From NCBI RefSeq assembly GCF_937958655.1, contig NZ_CALGNH010000078.1:1-47563 (forward strand): a stretch of DNA of 47,563 nt, given 5' to 3'. Positions 15,177-24,035 of this stretch are shown piece after piece. Position numbers and translations under genes: made by a program. The notes under the pieces were generated by a model. The model was given only the letters and a program-made list of their open reading frames with translations, had not been told where the DNA came from and made no database searches. This DNA is from an uncultured Winogradskyella sp. (lineage in GTDB: Bacteria; Bacteroidota; Bacteroidia; Flavobacteriales; Flavobacteriaceae). Within the stretch, counting starts at the first letter, position 1. Each line of letters opens with the position of its first letter.

Positions 15177-15995
15177 CTATTTTTTTGAGCTGTTAGTTAA
15201 CTCTTCTTTAATTATTTTTTTCTGATAACGCCCTTGGACAATATCTACAATTACCAATACAACAATCACAAAATAAAATGTGGTTTTACTCATGGGTACA
15301 ATTTCATTTCCAAAAATCTTGAGATGAGCTAAATGACCACCCTCAGTCACCAACATAATACCAACTATAAATAGAATGAAAAGCCCTAAGACTTCATACA
15401 TTCTGTTTTTTGCTAAAAATGATGAAATCTTATCTGCAAGTAATAGCATTAATAAACCACTAAATACTATAGCTATTGCCATAACAATAAAAGCTGTTGT
15501 AGAATTTTCAATATCACTCGTAAGACCTATAGCGGCTAAAATAGAGTCAAAAGAAAAAACCAAATTCATAATAACAATACTCACAATAGCTGCATTGGCC
15601 GATTTACCACGTTTGGGATTATCTACACCATCTACAATCTGCGTTAAATCTGAAGTTGAGATCATATGCCAAATTTCTTTAATGGCTGTGTAGATTATAA
15701 AACCACCACCAATTAAAACTATAATACTATGACCATTAAACGAAAAATCTAAAACATCATCTATTTTACCTGTTAAAAAGGAAAAGGGCTCTTGAAAATA
15801 TTCTATAACTGAAACCAATACAAATAGCAAAACAATTCGTAAAGCAATAGCTATAAGAATGCCAACTTTTCTAACTCTTTTTTGATCTTCTAAGGGTGCC
15901 TTTTTAGATTCTAATGATATATAAAGTAAATTATCAAAACCCAAAACAGCTTGTAACATCACAAGCATTAAAAGTGTAAAAATAGCTTCTGCCAT
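15177..15995 (-). CDS. TerC family integral membrane protein
   Basis: A 272-residue polytopic membrane protein of the TerC family (about seven helices). Conserved acidic motifs lie in the helices: LGFDNLLYISLE near the N-terminus and VFSFDSILAAIGLT in the middle. Family members include Alx/MeeF-type Mn2+ exporters and tellurite-resistance proteins, so metal-ion export, for example to load secreted proteins, is plausible but the ion is not shown here. It starts three bases after the pssA stop and is followed by a small membrane protein; the three are likely one transcript. Confidence 0.9.
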   Translation of the reverse strand: MAEAIFTLLMLVMLQAVLGFDNLLYISLESKKAPLEDQKRVRKVGILIAIALRIVLLFVLVSVIEYFQEPFSFLTGKIDDVLDFSFNGHSIIVLIGGGFIIYTAIKEIWHMISTSDLTQIVDGVDNPKRGKSANAAIVSIVIMNLVFSFDSILAAIGLTSDIENSTTAFIVMAIAIVFSGLLMLLLADKISSFLAKNRMYEVLGLFILFIVGIMLVTEGGHLAHLKIFGNEIVPMSKTTFYFVIVVLVIVDIVQGRYQKKIIKEELTNSSKK

Positions 15996-15998
15996 GGT

Positions 15999-16763
15999 TT
16001 AATTTTCTTTTTTAAGTCTATTGGTTGTATCCATTAGAGACAAGACAATATATGTTACTATTACTAATGGTATAGCAATAAATTTTAAAGTAATTAATAG
16101 TATAATACTTAGGATTAGAAATACGTAACGGATGGTATTATCCTTAAAATTCCAACTTTTAAATTTTAGAGCAAATAATTTAATATTTGAGTTGAGTAAA
16201 TAACAACTTAATAGTGTTAAGCCCACTAAAAACCACTTATTTAAAATTATTGAACTTATAAAATTAGTATTTTGATAGGCTAGGATAAGCGGTAAGGCCA
16301 ATATAACTAATGTATTTGCCGGAACCGGAAGTCCTTTAAAATACGCTTGTTGATCTTCATCAATATTAAATTTTGCCAAACGATAAGCGGAAGCCAAGGT
16401 AATTAATAAGCCAAATAGCGGTAAGTACGAAATTTTAAATTTGCTCCATGTCATAGACTCACTCCAACTATCCTCAAATACTACAAAATCGTTAACACCA
16501 ATAGATAATGCTATCAGTTTTAACATTATTATACCAGGAACAACACCACTTGTTATAAGATCCGCAAGCGAATCTAACTGAATACCTAGAGGACTCTGCA
16601 CGTTTAACTTTCGGGCCAGTAAACCATCAAAAAAATCAAAGAATATACCTAAGCACACAAATATAGAAGCCGCTATAAAATGGTTATTTACAGCAAAAAT
16701 TACTGCAATACACCCACACAATAAATTAAGTAGTGTTACAACATTTGGAATATGTCGCTTCAT
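15999..16763 (-). CDS. pssA: CDP-diacylglycerol-serine O-phosphatidyltransferase
   Basis: A 254-residue membrane enzyme making phosphatidylserine, the precursor of phosphatidylethanolamine. The CDP-alcohol phosphatidyltransferase motif is complete: D46-G-x-x-A-R ... G60-x-x-x-D64-x-x-x-D68 (in FFDGLLARKL and GIQLDSLAD). About seven to eight hydrophobic helices follow. The N-terminus (KRHIPNVVTLLNLLCGC) is typical of PssA. Phosphatidylglycerophosphate synthase shares the motif, but this N-terminus and length favour PssA. It is the first gene of the pssA-terC group and divergent from the PorV-like gene. Confidence 0.9.
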   Translation of the reverse strand: MKRHIPNVVTLLNLLCGCIAVIFAVNNHFIAASIFVCLGIFFDFFDGLLARKLNVQSPLGIQLDSLADLITSGVVPGIIMLKLIALSIGVNDFVVFEDSWSESMTWSKFKISYLPLFGLLITLASAYRLAKFNIDEDQQAYFKGLPVPANTLVILALPLILAYQNTNFISSIILNKWFLVGLTLLSCYLLNSNIKLFALKFKSWNFKDNTIRYVFLILSIILLITLKFIAIPLVIVTYIVLSLMDTTNRLKKEN

Positions 16764-16861
16764 ATTTGGCGTTAATTAGAAGTTGTAAAAATAATAAAGT
16801 ATTTGAGCTAATGTTAATTTATTTAACAAATCCACCAAAAAAGAAAACAATAAGATGTGCT

Positions 16862-16900
16862 TTTTGAAGTTATTTAGATAGAAAATATTGTGCATCTTTG
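16862..16900 (+). promoter_or_regulatory. Weak promoter candidate for the PorV-like/Lnb pair
   Basis: CATCTTTG (16893-16900) is one base off a TAnnTTTG -7 box, and TTTTTG (16861-16866) could be a -33 box, but the spacer of 26 is longer than usual. If real, transcription would start near 16907 and the TTG at 16888 could not be the start codon. Confidence 0.3.
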
Positions 16901-16908
16901 TAAAAAAA

Positions 16909-17985
16909 TTGTTGTTGAAAAATTACCTTGTAATTCTCTTAACGCTAGCTATGCTATTTGTTTCGGGTCAATCTACCAGAAAATATTCTAATGAATTTAT
17001 GAATATTGGTGTTGATGCTGCAGCACTAGGCATGAGCAATGCTGTGGTATCACAAACCAGTGATGTTAATTCTGGTTACTGGAATCCTGCCGGTTTAGTG
17101 CACCTAGAAGACAATCAAATTGCATTAATGCACTCTAGTTATTTTGCCAATATTGCCAACTACAATTATATAGGCTATGGCATGCCTTTAGATGATAGAA
17201 GTGCCGTTGGCATCTCACTTATTAGATTTGGTGTAGACGATATTTTAGACACCACTCAATTAATAGATGACGAAGGTAATATTAACTATGATAGAATAAA
17301 TACATTTTCTACAGCAGACTATGGTCTCACATTTTCTTATGCTAGGAAATTGCCTTTAGATGGTTTAAACTTTGGCGTTAATGCTAAGGTTATAAGACGA
17401 ATTATAGGAGATTTTGCATCTTCTTGGGGATTTGGATTAGACGCTGGCATACAATTTGAAAATCAGTCTGGCTGGAAATTTGGACTTATGGCTAGAGATA
17501 TTACAACTACATACAATGCGTGGTCCATTAACGAAGAAAAGTTTGAACAAATTAGTGGTGCTGTTGATGGCCAAAACCAGGAGTTACCAGAAACTACAGA
17601 AATAACCATACCTAAACTTCAATTGGGATTTTCTAAAAAGTGGATTTTTCATTACGACTATTCTTTAGAAACTGCGGCTAATTTGAATGTGCGATTTGAA
17701 GAAAACAACGACATTATCTCCACGTCCTTTGCCAGTATTAGTCCAGCAATTGGATTTGAGTTTGGTTATACAGATTTAGTATTCTTAAGAGGTGGTGTTG
17801 GTAATTTTCAGAACGAATTACAGATAGACAATTCTGAAGACTTAACCTTTCAGCCTAATTTTGGAGTTGGTTTTAAATACAAGGGCATTCAAATAGATTA
17901 TGCGTTTACAGATATTGGCGACCAAAGTGCTGCACTTTATTCTAATGTGTTTTCACTAAAGATAGACTTTAGTATATTTAGGTAA
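16909..17985 (+). CDS. PorV/PorQ-family outer-membrane beta-barrel protein
   Basis: About 358 residues. A signal peptide (NYLVILLTLAMLFVSGQ) is followed by the family's N-terminal pattern KYSNEFMNIGVDAAALGMSNA and SGYWNPAGL, then alternating strands ending in Phe (FSLKIDFSIF), as for an FadL/PorV-like barrel. PorV shuttles type IX secretion substrates to the attachment complex; this protein belongs to the wider PorV/PorQ group and its exact role is open. No ATG precedes the signal peptide: candidate starts are TTG at 16888 or the TTG run at 16909-16917; 16909 is chosen because a possible -7 box overlaps the earlier one. The Lnb-like gene follows 17 bases later. Confidence 0.82.
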   Translation: MLLKNYLVILLTLAMLFVSGQSTRKYSNEFMNIGVDAAALGMSNAVVSQTSDVNSGYWNPAGLVHLEDNQIALMHSSYFANIANYNYIGYGMPLDDRSAVGISLIRFGVDDILDTTQLIDDEGNINYDRINTFSTADYGLTFSYARKLPLDGLNFGVNAKVIRRIIGDFASSWGFGLDAGIQFENQSGWKFGLMARDITTTYNAWSINEEKFEQISGAVDGQNQELPETTEITIPKLQLGFSKKWIFHYDYSLETAANLNVRFEENNDIISTSFASISPAIGFEFGYTDLVFLRGGVGNFQNELQIDNSEDLTFQPNFGVGFKYKGIQIDYAFTDIGDQSAALYSNVFSLKIDFSIFR

Positions 17986-18002
17986 TCAATACTCAAAATC
18001 TT

Positions 18003-19178
18003 ATGCAGATAAAGTTACGCTTATCATTTTATCTTATTTTATTTATCTCGTTTTTTAGCTTCGGACAAGGGTTTAAACTGTCTGAAAACGCTAGAATCTC
18101 TGTGCTAACATTTGGGCCTGGTCATTCGCTTAATGATGCCTTTGGGCATAGTGCCTTTAGGATTAATGACCCTACTAAAGGTTTAGATCTGGTATACGGT
18201 TATGGCGAATATGATTTTGATGCTCCTAATTTCTATCTAAAATTTGCGCGTGGCAAACTCAATTATCTTATTAGTAGACATAATTATTCTGATGTCTACT
18301 ATCATTATTCTAGCTACGACAGAAGTATTAGTGAGCAAATATTAAATTTATCATTTTTAGAAAAACAAAAACTATTTAGCGCCTTAGAAAACAATTACAA
18401 GCCTGAAAACAGACGCTATCTCTATGATTTTTTCTATGATAATTGTGCTACACGGATTAGAGATGTTACACAATCTAATACGGCAAGCACTATAAATTTT
18501 ACCGCACCTAACAAATTAAAAAACAGCAGTTTTAGAGATTTAATCTACGAACATGTTCCTAAAAATTCTTGGGGAAGTTTAGGTATTGATATCGCTTTAG
18601 GATCTCTAATAGACAGAGAGGTTTCGGCTAGAGAGTATATGTTTTTACCTAAATATATTAGTCGTTTTTTTGCTGATGCTACTATGGGCAACGGTAAAAA
18701 ATTAGCACAGCAAAAAACTATATTGTACAAAGAAAAGGAAACTAAAAAATCGTCAAATGGCTTTCTTAGCCCACTTGTTATCCTAGGTGTTTTAGGTTTT
18801 TTAATACTCTATTTAACTTATAAGGATTATACCTCTAATAAAAGAACGAAATGGCTAGACACCTTACTTTTGTTTTGTACTGGCAGTATTGGTGTTTTGT
18901 TACTTTTACTATGGTTTGCTACCGACCACACCGCTACGAATTATAATTATAATTTACTATGGGCATTTCCTCTAAATCTAATTTTAATTAGACCATTATT
19001 AATGGTAAAGGTTAAAAATTGGGTGAGAGCCTTCTTAAAGTTTTTAATGATTTCACTTTGCTTAATGACCTTGCATTGGATTATTGGAGTTCAGGTATTT
19101 GCAGTAGGTTTAATACCAATACTAATTGCACTTATTGTAAGGTATCTTTTTATTCTACAGCATATAACAACAAAATAG
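18003..19178 (+). CDS. DUF4105 / Lnb-like lipoprotein N-acyltransferase
   Basis: A 391-residue membrane protein. After a signal segment (about 1-20, ending SFGQG) comes the DUF4105 domain (about 28-165) with ISVLTFGPGHSLNDAFGHSAFRI (split around Gly), VYGYGEYDF, and FFYDNCATRIRD. The conserved His of FGHSAFRI and the Cys of DNCATRIRD fit the thiol-protease-like catalytic pair reported for Lnb, the Bacteroidota enzyme that adds the third acyl chain to lipoproteins. About five membrane helices (about 250-391) follow. If so, it completes lipoproteins such as SodC. It starts 17 bases after the PorV-like gene. The link to Lnb is family knowledge, not shown here. Confidence 0.8.
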   Translation: MQIKLRLSFYLILFISFFSFGQGFKLSENARISVLTFGPGHSLNDAFGHSAFRINDPTKGLDLVYGYGEYDFDAPNFYLKFARGKLNYLISRHNYSDVYYHYSSYDRSISEQILNLSFLEKQKLFSALENNYKPENRRYLYDFFYDNCATRIRDVTQSNTASTINFTAPNKLKNSSFRDLIYEHVPKNSWGSLGIDIALGSLIDREVSAREYMFLPKYISRFFADATMGNGKKLAQQKTILYKEKETKKSSNGFLSPLVILGVLGFLILYLTYKDYTSNKRTKWLDTLLLFCTGSIGVLLLLLWFATDHTATNYNYNLLWAFPLNLILIRPLLMVKVKNWVRAFLKFLMISLCLMTLHWIIGVQVFAVGLIPILIALIVRYLFILQHITTK

Positions 19179-19180
19179 CC

Positions 19181-20575
19181 TTATTGCCCTCTGTAGTATA
19201 GAATAGTGCTTAAGGTTTTTATAGAAATGCTAAAGTCTAAAAAAATACTTCTATGCTTTATATAATACAAATCATACTGAAGCTTTGTTAAGCTATCGTC
19301 TATAGAAGATCCATATCTGGTATTTACTTGTGCCCAGCCTGTTAAACCTGGTTTAATAATGTGTCTAGTTTCATAAAAAGGAATGATCCGAGATAGCTCG
19401 TTTACAAAAAAAGGACGTTCTGGCCTTGGACCAATAACACTCATGTCGCCTTTTAAAACATTATAAAATTGAGGAATTTCGTCTAACCGAGAACGTCTTA
19501 AAAACCTACCGAATGCCGTAACACGATTGTCATTTTTTTTAGCCCATTTTACACCATCAATCTCTGCATCTACAATCATGGTTCTTAGCTTTAAGATTCT
19601 AAAGGATTTGCTGTTTTTTCCTACACGCTCCTGAGAATAAAATAATGGCCCTCTGTTGCCAAAAATGTTTCCTATTAAAACAAATGGTATAATTAGCACA
19701 CACGCAATAAGTCCAAAAATGGCAAAAACAATATCAAAAGCTCTTTGAAAAAAGATGTAAAGTTTATTCTCATTACTTCTACTAAACGGAAAGTATTTAT
19801 AAAAATCTTTACCTACAAACTGAACAGGCACTCTATGCAAAAGTTCTTCATAAACTTGTGAGTAATCTCGGATTTTAAATCCACGCTCCATTAACAGCAT
19901 AAGATCATGATACACCTCAGAAACCATGGCATCCATATTAAAATTGGCTACAATAACCTCAGAAATACGTTCTTTAATAATGATTTCTAAAAAATCATCG
20001 GGTTTAAATTCTTTAAGACCCTTATATTTTACTGATAAGTCATTTATTTCTTCACTATTAATAAAACCAACTATTTTATAATTTGGATCTGAGCTATCCA
20101 AGGCTTCAATTAGACTTTCAATATTAGAGATCTCTGCCACCAATAAAATACGTTTGTAGAAACGAGGCGATTCAATAAGGGTAATATAGAGTACCCTCCA
20201 TAGAAATACTGAAATTATAATTGTAAGATAAAAATAGAGAATTTGAATTCGTTCTTCTGGCAAATACGGTGATAGAAATGGTGTAAGCAGATAGAAAAGC
20301 ACTACAATAGAGGCCATTAATACAACATTTTTAAAGGATGTATCTAGTTTACTTGCTTTTTGGAGATCGTAGAGTTCAAAAATGGTTCCAAAAACTGTAA
20401 CGTAAATCCCAAGTAGCAACAAGGCTGTTAAATTCTGTGAGTTAACCTGTACGTAATCGAAATCTAAAAAAAGGTTTAAACAGTAGAGACTAAGAAATAC
20501 CATAAATAAGTCCACGACCCTAAGAAGAATCTTGCGTTCTGAAACTTCAAAGTGTATACCTTTTTTATGCTTCAT
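19181..20575 (-). CDS. Polyprenyl-phosphate sugar-1-phosphate transferase (WcaJ/WbaP type)
   Basis: A 464-residue membrane enzyme that starts glycan assembly by moving a sugar-1-phosphate from a nucleotide sugar to undecaprenyl phosphate. Four membrane helices (about 16-36, 49-69, 84-104, 111-131), a Rossmann-like domain (about 140-240, KRILLVAEISNIESLIE), another helix (about 280-300), then the bacterial sugar transferase domain: GPLFYSQERVGKNSKSF, LKLRTM, RRSRLDEIPQFYNVLKGD (catalytic Asp-Glu), SVIGPRPERP and KPGLTGWAQV. Sugar specificity (Gal, Glc or HexNAc) is not predictable. It ends two bases from the convergent Lnb-like gene and is the last gene of the polysaccharide cluster. Confidence 0.93.
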   Translation of the reverse strand: MKHKKGIHFEVSERKILLRVVDLFMVFLSLYCLNLFLDFDYVQVNSQNLTALLLLGIYVTVFGTIFELYDLQKASKLDTSFKNVVLMASIVVLFYLLTPFLSPYLPEERIQILYFYLTIIISVFLWRVLYITLIESPRFYKRILLVAEISNIESLIEALDSSDPNYKIVGFINSEEINDLSVKYKGLKEFKPDDFLEIIIKERISEVIVANFNMDAMVSEVYHDLMLLMERGFKIRDYSQVYEELLHRVPVQFVGKDFYKYFPFSRSNENKLYIFFQRAFDIVFAIFGLIACVLIIPFVLIGNIFGNRGPLFYSQERVGKNSKSFRILKLRTMIVDAEIDGVKWAKKNDNRVTAFGRFLRRSRLDEIPQFYNVLKGDMSVIGPRPERPFFVNELSRIIPFYETRHIIKPGLTGWAQVNTRYGSSIDDSLTKLQYDLYYIKHRSIFLDFSISIKTLSTILYYRGQ

Positions 20576-20595
20576 TATAAGGAAAAAGCTTTGCG

Positions 20596-20628
20596 TAAAT
20601 ATAGTAAGTCTCTAGGATTTATTTACAA
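20596..20628 (-). promoter_or_regulatory. Candidate internal promoter for the sugar-1-phosphate transferase
   Basis: On the minus strand TTG (plus 20626-20628), a 22-base spacer and TATATTTA (plus 20596-20603, one base off TAnnTTTG) lie 20 bases before the start codon. This may allow the initiating transferase to be made independently of the long operon. Confidence 0.45.
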
Positions 20629-20631
20629 TTT

Positions 20632-21636
20632 TCACTGTAAAACCGATAGCCAGCGTATCTTTACGTTATCCCAATCAAAGTGTTCCGCCTTTCTTCTAGC
20701 ATTTTGAATGGTTTTTATTCTCATAGTATCATTCTCTACCAAGTAAATAATTTGATCTACCATAGCTTTTAAATGCGCTTTAGGCACCAATAAACCGTCT
20801 ACTTTGTCCGATATTAAATAAGGAATTCCTCCCACATTGGTTGAAACTATAGGTAACCCAAGAGCCATAGCTTCAATTAAGCTAACAGGTGTATTATCTA
20901 AGTTTGTGGTGTTAATAAAGATATTACTACGACCCGATAATTGTATCCATTCTTTTTTAGATAATTTTCCTGTAAAATTAACATCTAGGTTATGTTGTTT
21001 TGCATAATCTTTGGCAAGAGATAATGATCCATCTACCTCTGGACCAATCATAGTAAGAGAAGCTTCATAATTTTTGGCTAACAAATCTTTTAACACACTT
21101 ATGGCGAGATTAGGATTGTAAATGGACGAAAATGAACGTACCCAAAGTAGTTTTATAATCTCAATAGGTCTATCTGTAAAAGGGTAGTCTTTTAATTCTA
21201 TAAAATTTGGTATATATATAACCTCATAGTTATACTTTTCGAAAACTGTTTTTAGAAAGTTAGAAGGAGCCACAAGCTTATAAGCATTGTTAAAAATCAA
21301 ACGACTTAACTTAGGATTGTTCTGCAATCTGTGCTCTAGGTTTCCTCCATGTAGTATGGGAATATAATTGAGTTTAAAAAATCTACATATTTGGCTGATA
21401 ATTAGCGCATAATAAAAATTAGTGGTACTATAAGTATCTATTAAAACAAAATCTGTTTTAAAGGGATTTCTTAACACTAAAAATATCATATCTAATAGTC
21501 TAAGTACCTTGTTAGATTTGTTAGAAGCTACTTTAACTGAGCATATCTCCTTCAGTTTTTTACCTAAAGTCTCTATTGTAGTTATTGTTCTACCTTTATG
21601 CGATAGCGCGTTTCCTATGTATAGGACGTTTTTCAT
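20632..21636 (-). CDS. Glycosyltransferase family 4
   Basis: A 334-residue GT-B enzyme. The N-terminal acceptor domain begins KNVLYIGNALSHKGRTITTIE (split after GNA); the C-terminal nucleotide-sugar domain has the retaining GT4 pattern NTTNLDNTPVSLIEAMALG, with the E-x7-E type motif around SLIEAMALGLP and a VGGIPYLI finish. It is cytoplasmic and transfers one sugar to a growing lipid-linked chain; donor and linkage are unknown. Its start overlaps the end of the O-antigen ligase/polymerase gene by 41 bases, a notably long overlap. It lies just upstream of the initiating transferase. Confidence 0.88.
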   Translation of the reverse strand: MKNVLYIGNALSHKGRTITTIETLGKKLKEICSVKVASNKSNKVLRLLDMIFLVLRNPFKTDFVLIDTYSTTNFYYALIISQICRFFKLNYIPILHGGNLEHRLQNNPKLSRLIFNNAYKLVAPSNFLKTVFEKYNYEVIYIPNFIELKDYPFTDRPIEIIKLLWVRSFSSIYNPNLAISVLKDLLAKNYEASLTMIGPEVDGSLSLAKDYAKQHNLDVNFTGKLSKKEWIQLSGRSNIFINTTNLDNTPVSLIEAMALGLPIVSTNVGGIPYLISDKVDGLLVPKAHLKAMVDQIIYLVENDTMRIKTIQNARRKAEHFDWDNVKIRWLSVLQ

Positions 21637-22945
21637 AAATTACATTTAAAAGTGCCAAGGCATATATAAAACCAGGTGCAGCTATTCGCATTGCCGAATG
21701 ATTGATGGTAGCAAACCAAAATACTAAAAACGCATAAAAAAAGTAGTTTCTTCTATTATTAATGCGATATACTAATGGCACACCTATTAAAATTAAAAGC
21801 ATAATAATTCCTAAAGTTCCATGCTCAGATAACATTCGGCTTAATTCGTTGTGAGTTGCTATTACTCTTCCTTCAGTAACTTTTCTTAATTCTTTCATAC
21901 CACTTGCTCCTACTCCAAAAAAAGGTTCATTAATAAACCCCTCTAACTCACCTAAGAATAAATCTACGCGTCCTGCCGAAACATCTTCTTTTAGTTTACC
22001 ACTAGCATCTTGGTTGGCATAACGCTTATCTATTAACCCACTTGTTTGGGTAGAACTTATAACCCATGTTAAGCCCGATGCTACCAAAACAGCAATAAAT
22101 GATATACTTACTATCCGCTTATTCTTAACACTAGCTCTAAAGTAAAACACTCCTAAAAACGCAAAAATCATTAAAATAGCCGTAAGAACTCCACCTCTAC
22201 TAAACGTTATAATACCTCTGTAGCTCATAAGTGCAAATAGTACAAGATTAATAATTCTACACGTAGTATTCTTGGAGTTTATAAAGAAAAAAATACTAAA
22301 TATAAACATACCAAGACCCAGAATAGTAGCGACTTGATTTGGCCCAAACCCCCCAGACGCTGCAAAATTAGATGCTGTTCCTCTAAATATATCCTCTAAA
22401 CTAACTGTGTATAAAAAGACATAAGCGGTAAGACTTACAATAGGAAGTCCTAAATAAAGTAAGATATCCAAGAGTTGCTTAAAACTTATTTTTTTATCAT
22501 AACAATAGAGCGCTGATATTCCTAAACATATAGGCCCACTTAATACAAAAGCAACATTGGTTCTTAAATTAGAATCAAAACCAATGGTAGAAGATGCTAT
22601 AACAATAGACGGAATTAATAAAAATAAAAATATCACGTAAGGGTAAGAGCCATTAGAAAGCCCTCGGTAATACATACCAATAAGCATAAATAAAATAACA
22701 AAATATTTAGCAGATTCATAAAATAAACCAGCGTGTGTCATTCTAAATAAAATCTCGGCACCAACCACATAAGCACAGCCTTTTAATACAGCTATAGTCT
22801 TTTTTTTTGGCGGAACTGAAATAATTTGAAATAGAAAATAGCCAATAACTCCAAAGAAAAATATACGCGGTACAAACGGAACAGAATGAACTACTATTCC
22901 TAAGAGAATGTGTGCTACTATTTTTGTAGGATAATTAAAATTCAA
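21596..22945 (-). CDS. O-antigen ligase/polymerase family protein (Wzy_C domain)
   Basis: A 449-residue integral membrane protein with about eleven helices. The large periplasmic loop before the last helices shows the Wzy_C/WaaL pattern: AGRVDLFLGELEGFINEPFFG (split around Glu), GVGASGM, and THNELSRMLSEHGTLGIIML, with the conserved His-Asn. Such proteins either ligate glycan to the lipid A core (WaaL) or polymerise repeat units (Wzy). With an ABC exporter and no Wzx flippase in the window, a ligase role is favoured, but sequence alone does not decide. It overlaps the following GT4 gene by 41 bases and is preceded by another GT4 gene ten bases away. Confidence 0.85.
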   Translation of the reverse strand: MNFNYPTKIVAHILLGIVVHSVPFVPRIFFFGVIGYFLFQIISVPPKKKTIAVLKGCAYVVGAEILFRMTHAGLFYESAKYFVILFMLIGMYYRGLSNGSYPYVIFLFLLIPSIVIASSTIGFDSNLRTNVAFVLSGPICLGISALYCYDKKISFKQLLDILLYLGLPIVSLTAYVFLYTVSLEDIFRGTASNFAASGGFGPNQVATILGLGMFIFSIFFFINSKNTTCRIINLVLFALMSYRGIITFSRGGVLTAILMIFAFLGVFYFRASVKNKRIVSISFIAVLVASGLTWVISSTQTSGLIDKRYANQDASGKLKEDVSAGRVDLFLGELEGFINEPFFGVGASGMKELRKVTEGRVIATHNELSRMLSEHGTLGIIMLLILIGVPLVYRINNRRNYFFYAFLVFWFATINHSAMRIAAPGFIYALALLNVIYEKRPIHRKRAIA

Positions 22946-22955
22946 AACGCTGTGT

Positions 22956-24035
22956 TTATAGTAGTTTTTGATAGATTTCTACAACATCATTTAATATTGA
23001 TGTTTCAGAATAAACGTCCTCTACTCTTTTATTAAAATGTTTTGCACAAGATAATCTATAATCATCATCCTTAATGTATCGTAGTATAGCTTTTGCAAAA
23101 TTTTCCACATCACCAGATGCTATTAATTGTCCTAAATTTTCATTATTTATGACATCTCCACAACTCCCAACGTTAGTAACTATTACTGGTAGCTTGGCAA
23201 AACCATATTCTAACAACGCTAATGGTAACCCTTCAGATTTTGAAGATAAAACACCTATTTGACATTGCTGCATAATATTTAGAATATCGTTACGGCTGTC
23301 ATAAAAATAAACATGTTTAGAAAGTCCTAAGTCGTCAATCTTCTGAAAATACCGATGAGAATACGCATCTTTAAAATCTTTACCAACGCAATGTAAAGAC
23401 CACTCAGGAAATTTTTGATGCACCAACTTAAAAGCCTCTAACAGCAAAAGATGATCCTTTTGAGACCTCAGGTTTGCGAGGCATAATATCCGTTTTCCCT
23501 TATAACCTTTTAGTTTTGTTACCTCTGATTTATTAGTTACCAAGACCGGAAAGTTTCTAATAAACTCAACATTATTGCAATGTAAATTATCTTTAGACCA
23601 TAGCTTTAAGGTTGTATTTACACTAAAAATATAAGAGAAAAACCTAGAGCAAAATCTTAGCACGCGCTTTGGTCTTTTAGCTACGGTTTCACTTTTACCG
23701 TAATGATCGTGCCAAATAATTTTAACTGATGGTACTACAATTTTAACTATGGTACTTATAAAAAAAGATGAGGAATGTGCATGTATAATATCTATTTGAT
23801 GCTGCTTAATATACCTACGCAATTTTAAAATAGCAACACCATCTAATTTAGCCGTCTTTTTAAGAAAAAGATAACCCACGTCTTTATCAATAGTATTGAC
23901 TAACGAGCCTTCTGCTCTTGTTGTACATAGATGAGATGCAATGCCTAATTTAGCCAATCCATTAGCATAATTTACAGCCAGTCGTTCGGCACCACCTGCC
24001 TCTAAGGCATCTATTATTTGAATAACTTTTATCAT
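22956..24035 (-). CDS. Glycosyltransferase family 4
   Basis: A 359-residue GT-B enzyme. The N-terminus IQIIDALEAGGAERLAVNYA is the classic GT4 pattern for an enzyme with a Gly-rich donor/acceptor loop. The C-terminal half has KRILCLANLRSQKDHLLLLE and SSKSEGLPLALLEYGFAKLP (the catalytic E-x7-E-like motif). It is a cytoplasmic, peripheral enzyme of the cluster; the sugar is unknown. ATGA overlap (four bases) with the upstream GT4 gene indicates translational coupling. Two GT4 genes and the Wzy_C protein follow each other with short spacers. Confidence 0.9.
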   Translation of the reverse strand: MIKVIQIIDALEAGGAERLAVNYANGLAKLGIASHLCTTRAEGSLVNTIDKDVGYLFLKKTAKLDGVAILKLRRYIKQHQIDIIHAHSSSFFISTIVKIVVPSVKIIWHDHYGKSETVAKRPKRVLRFCSRFFSYIFSVNTTLKLWSKDNLHCNNVEFIRNFPVLVTNKSEVTKLKGYKGKRILCLANLRSQKDHLLLLEAFKLVHQKFPEWSLHCVGKDFKDAYSHRYFQKIDDLGLSKHVYFYDSRNDILNIMQQCQIGVLSSKSEGLPLALLEYGFAKLPVIVTNVGSCGDVINNENLGQLIASGDVENFAKAILRYIKDDDYRLSCAKHFNKRVEDVYSETSILNDVVEIYQKLL

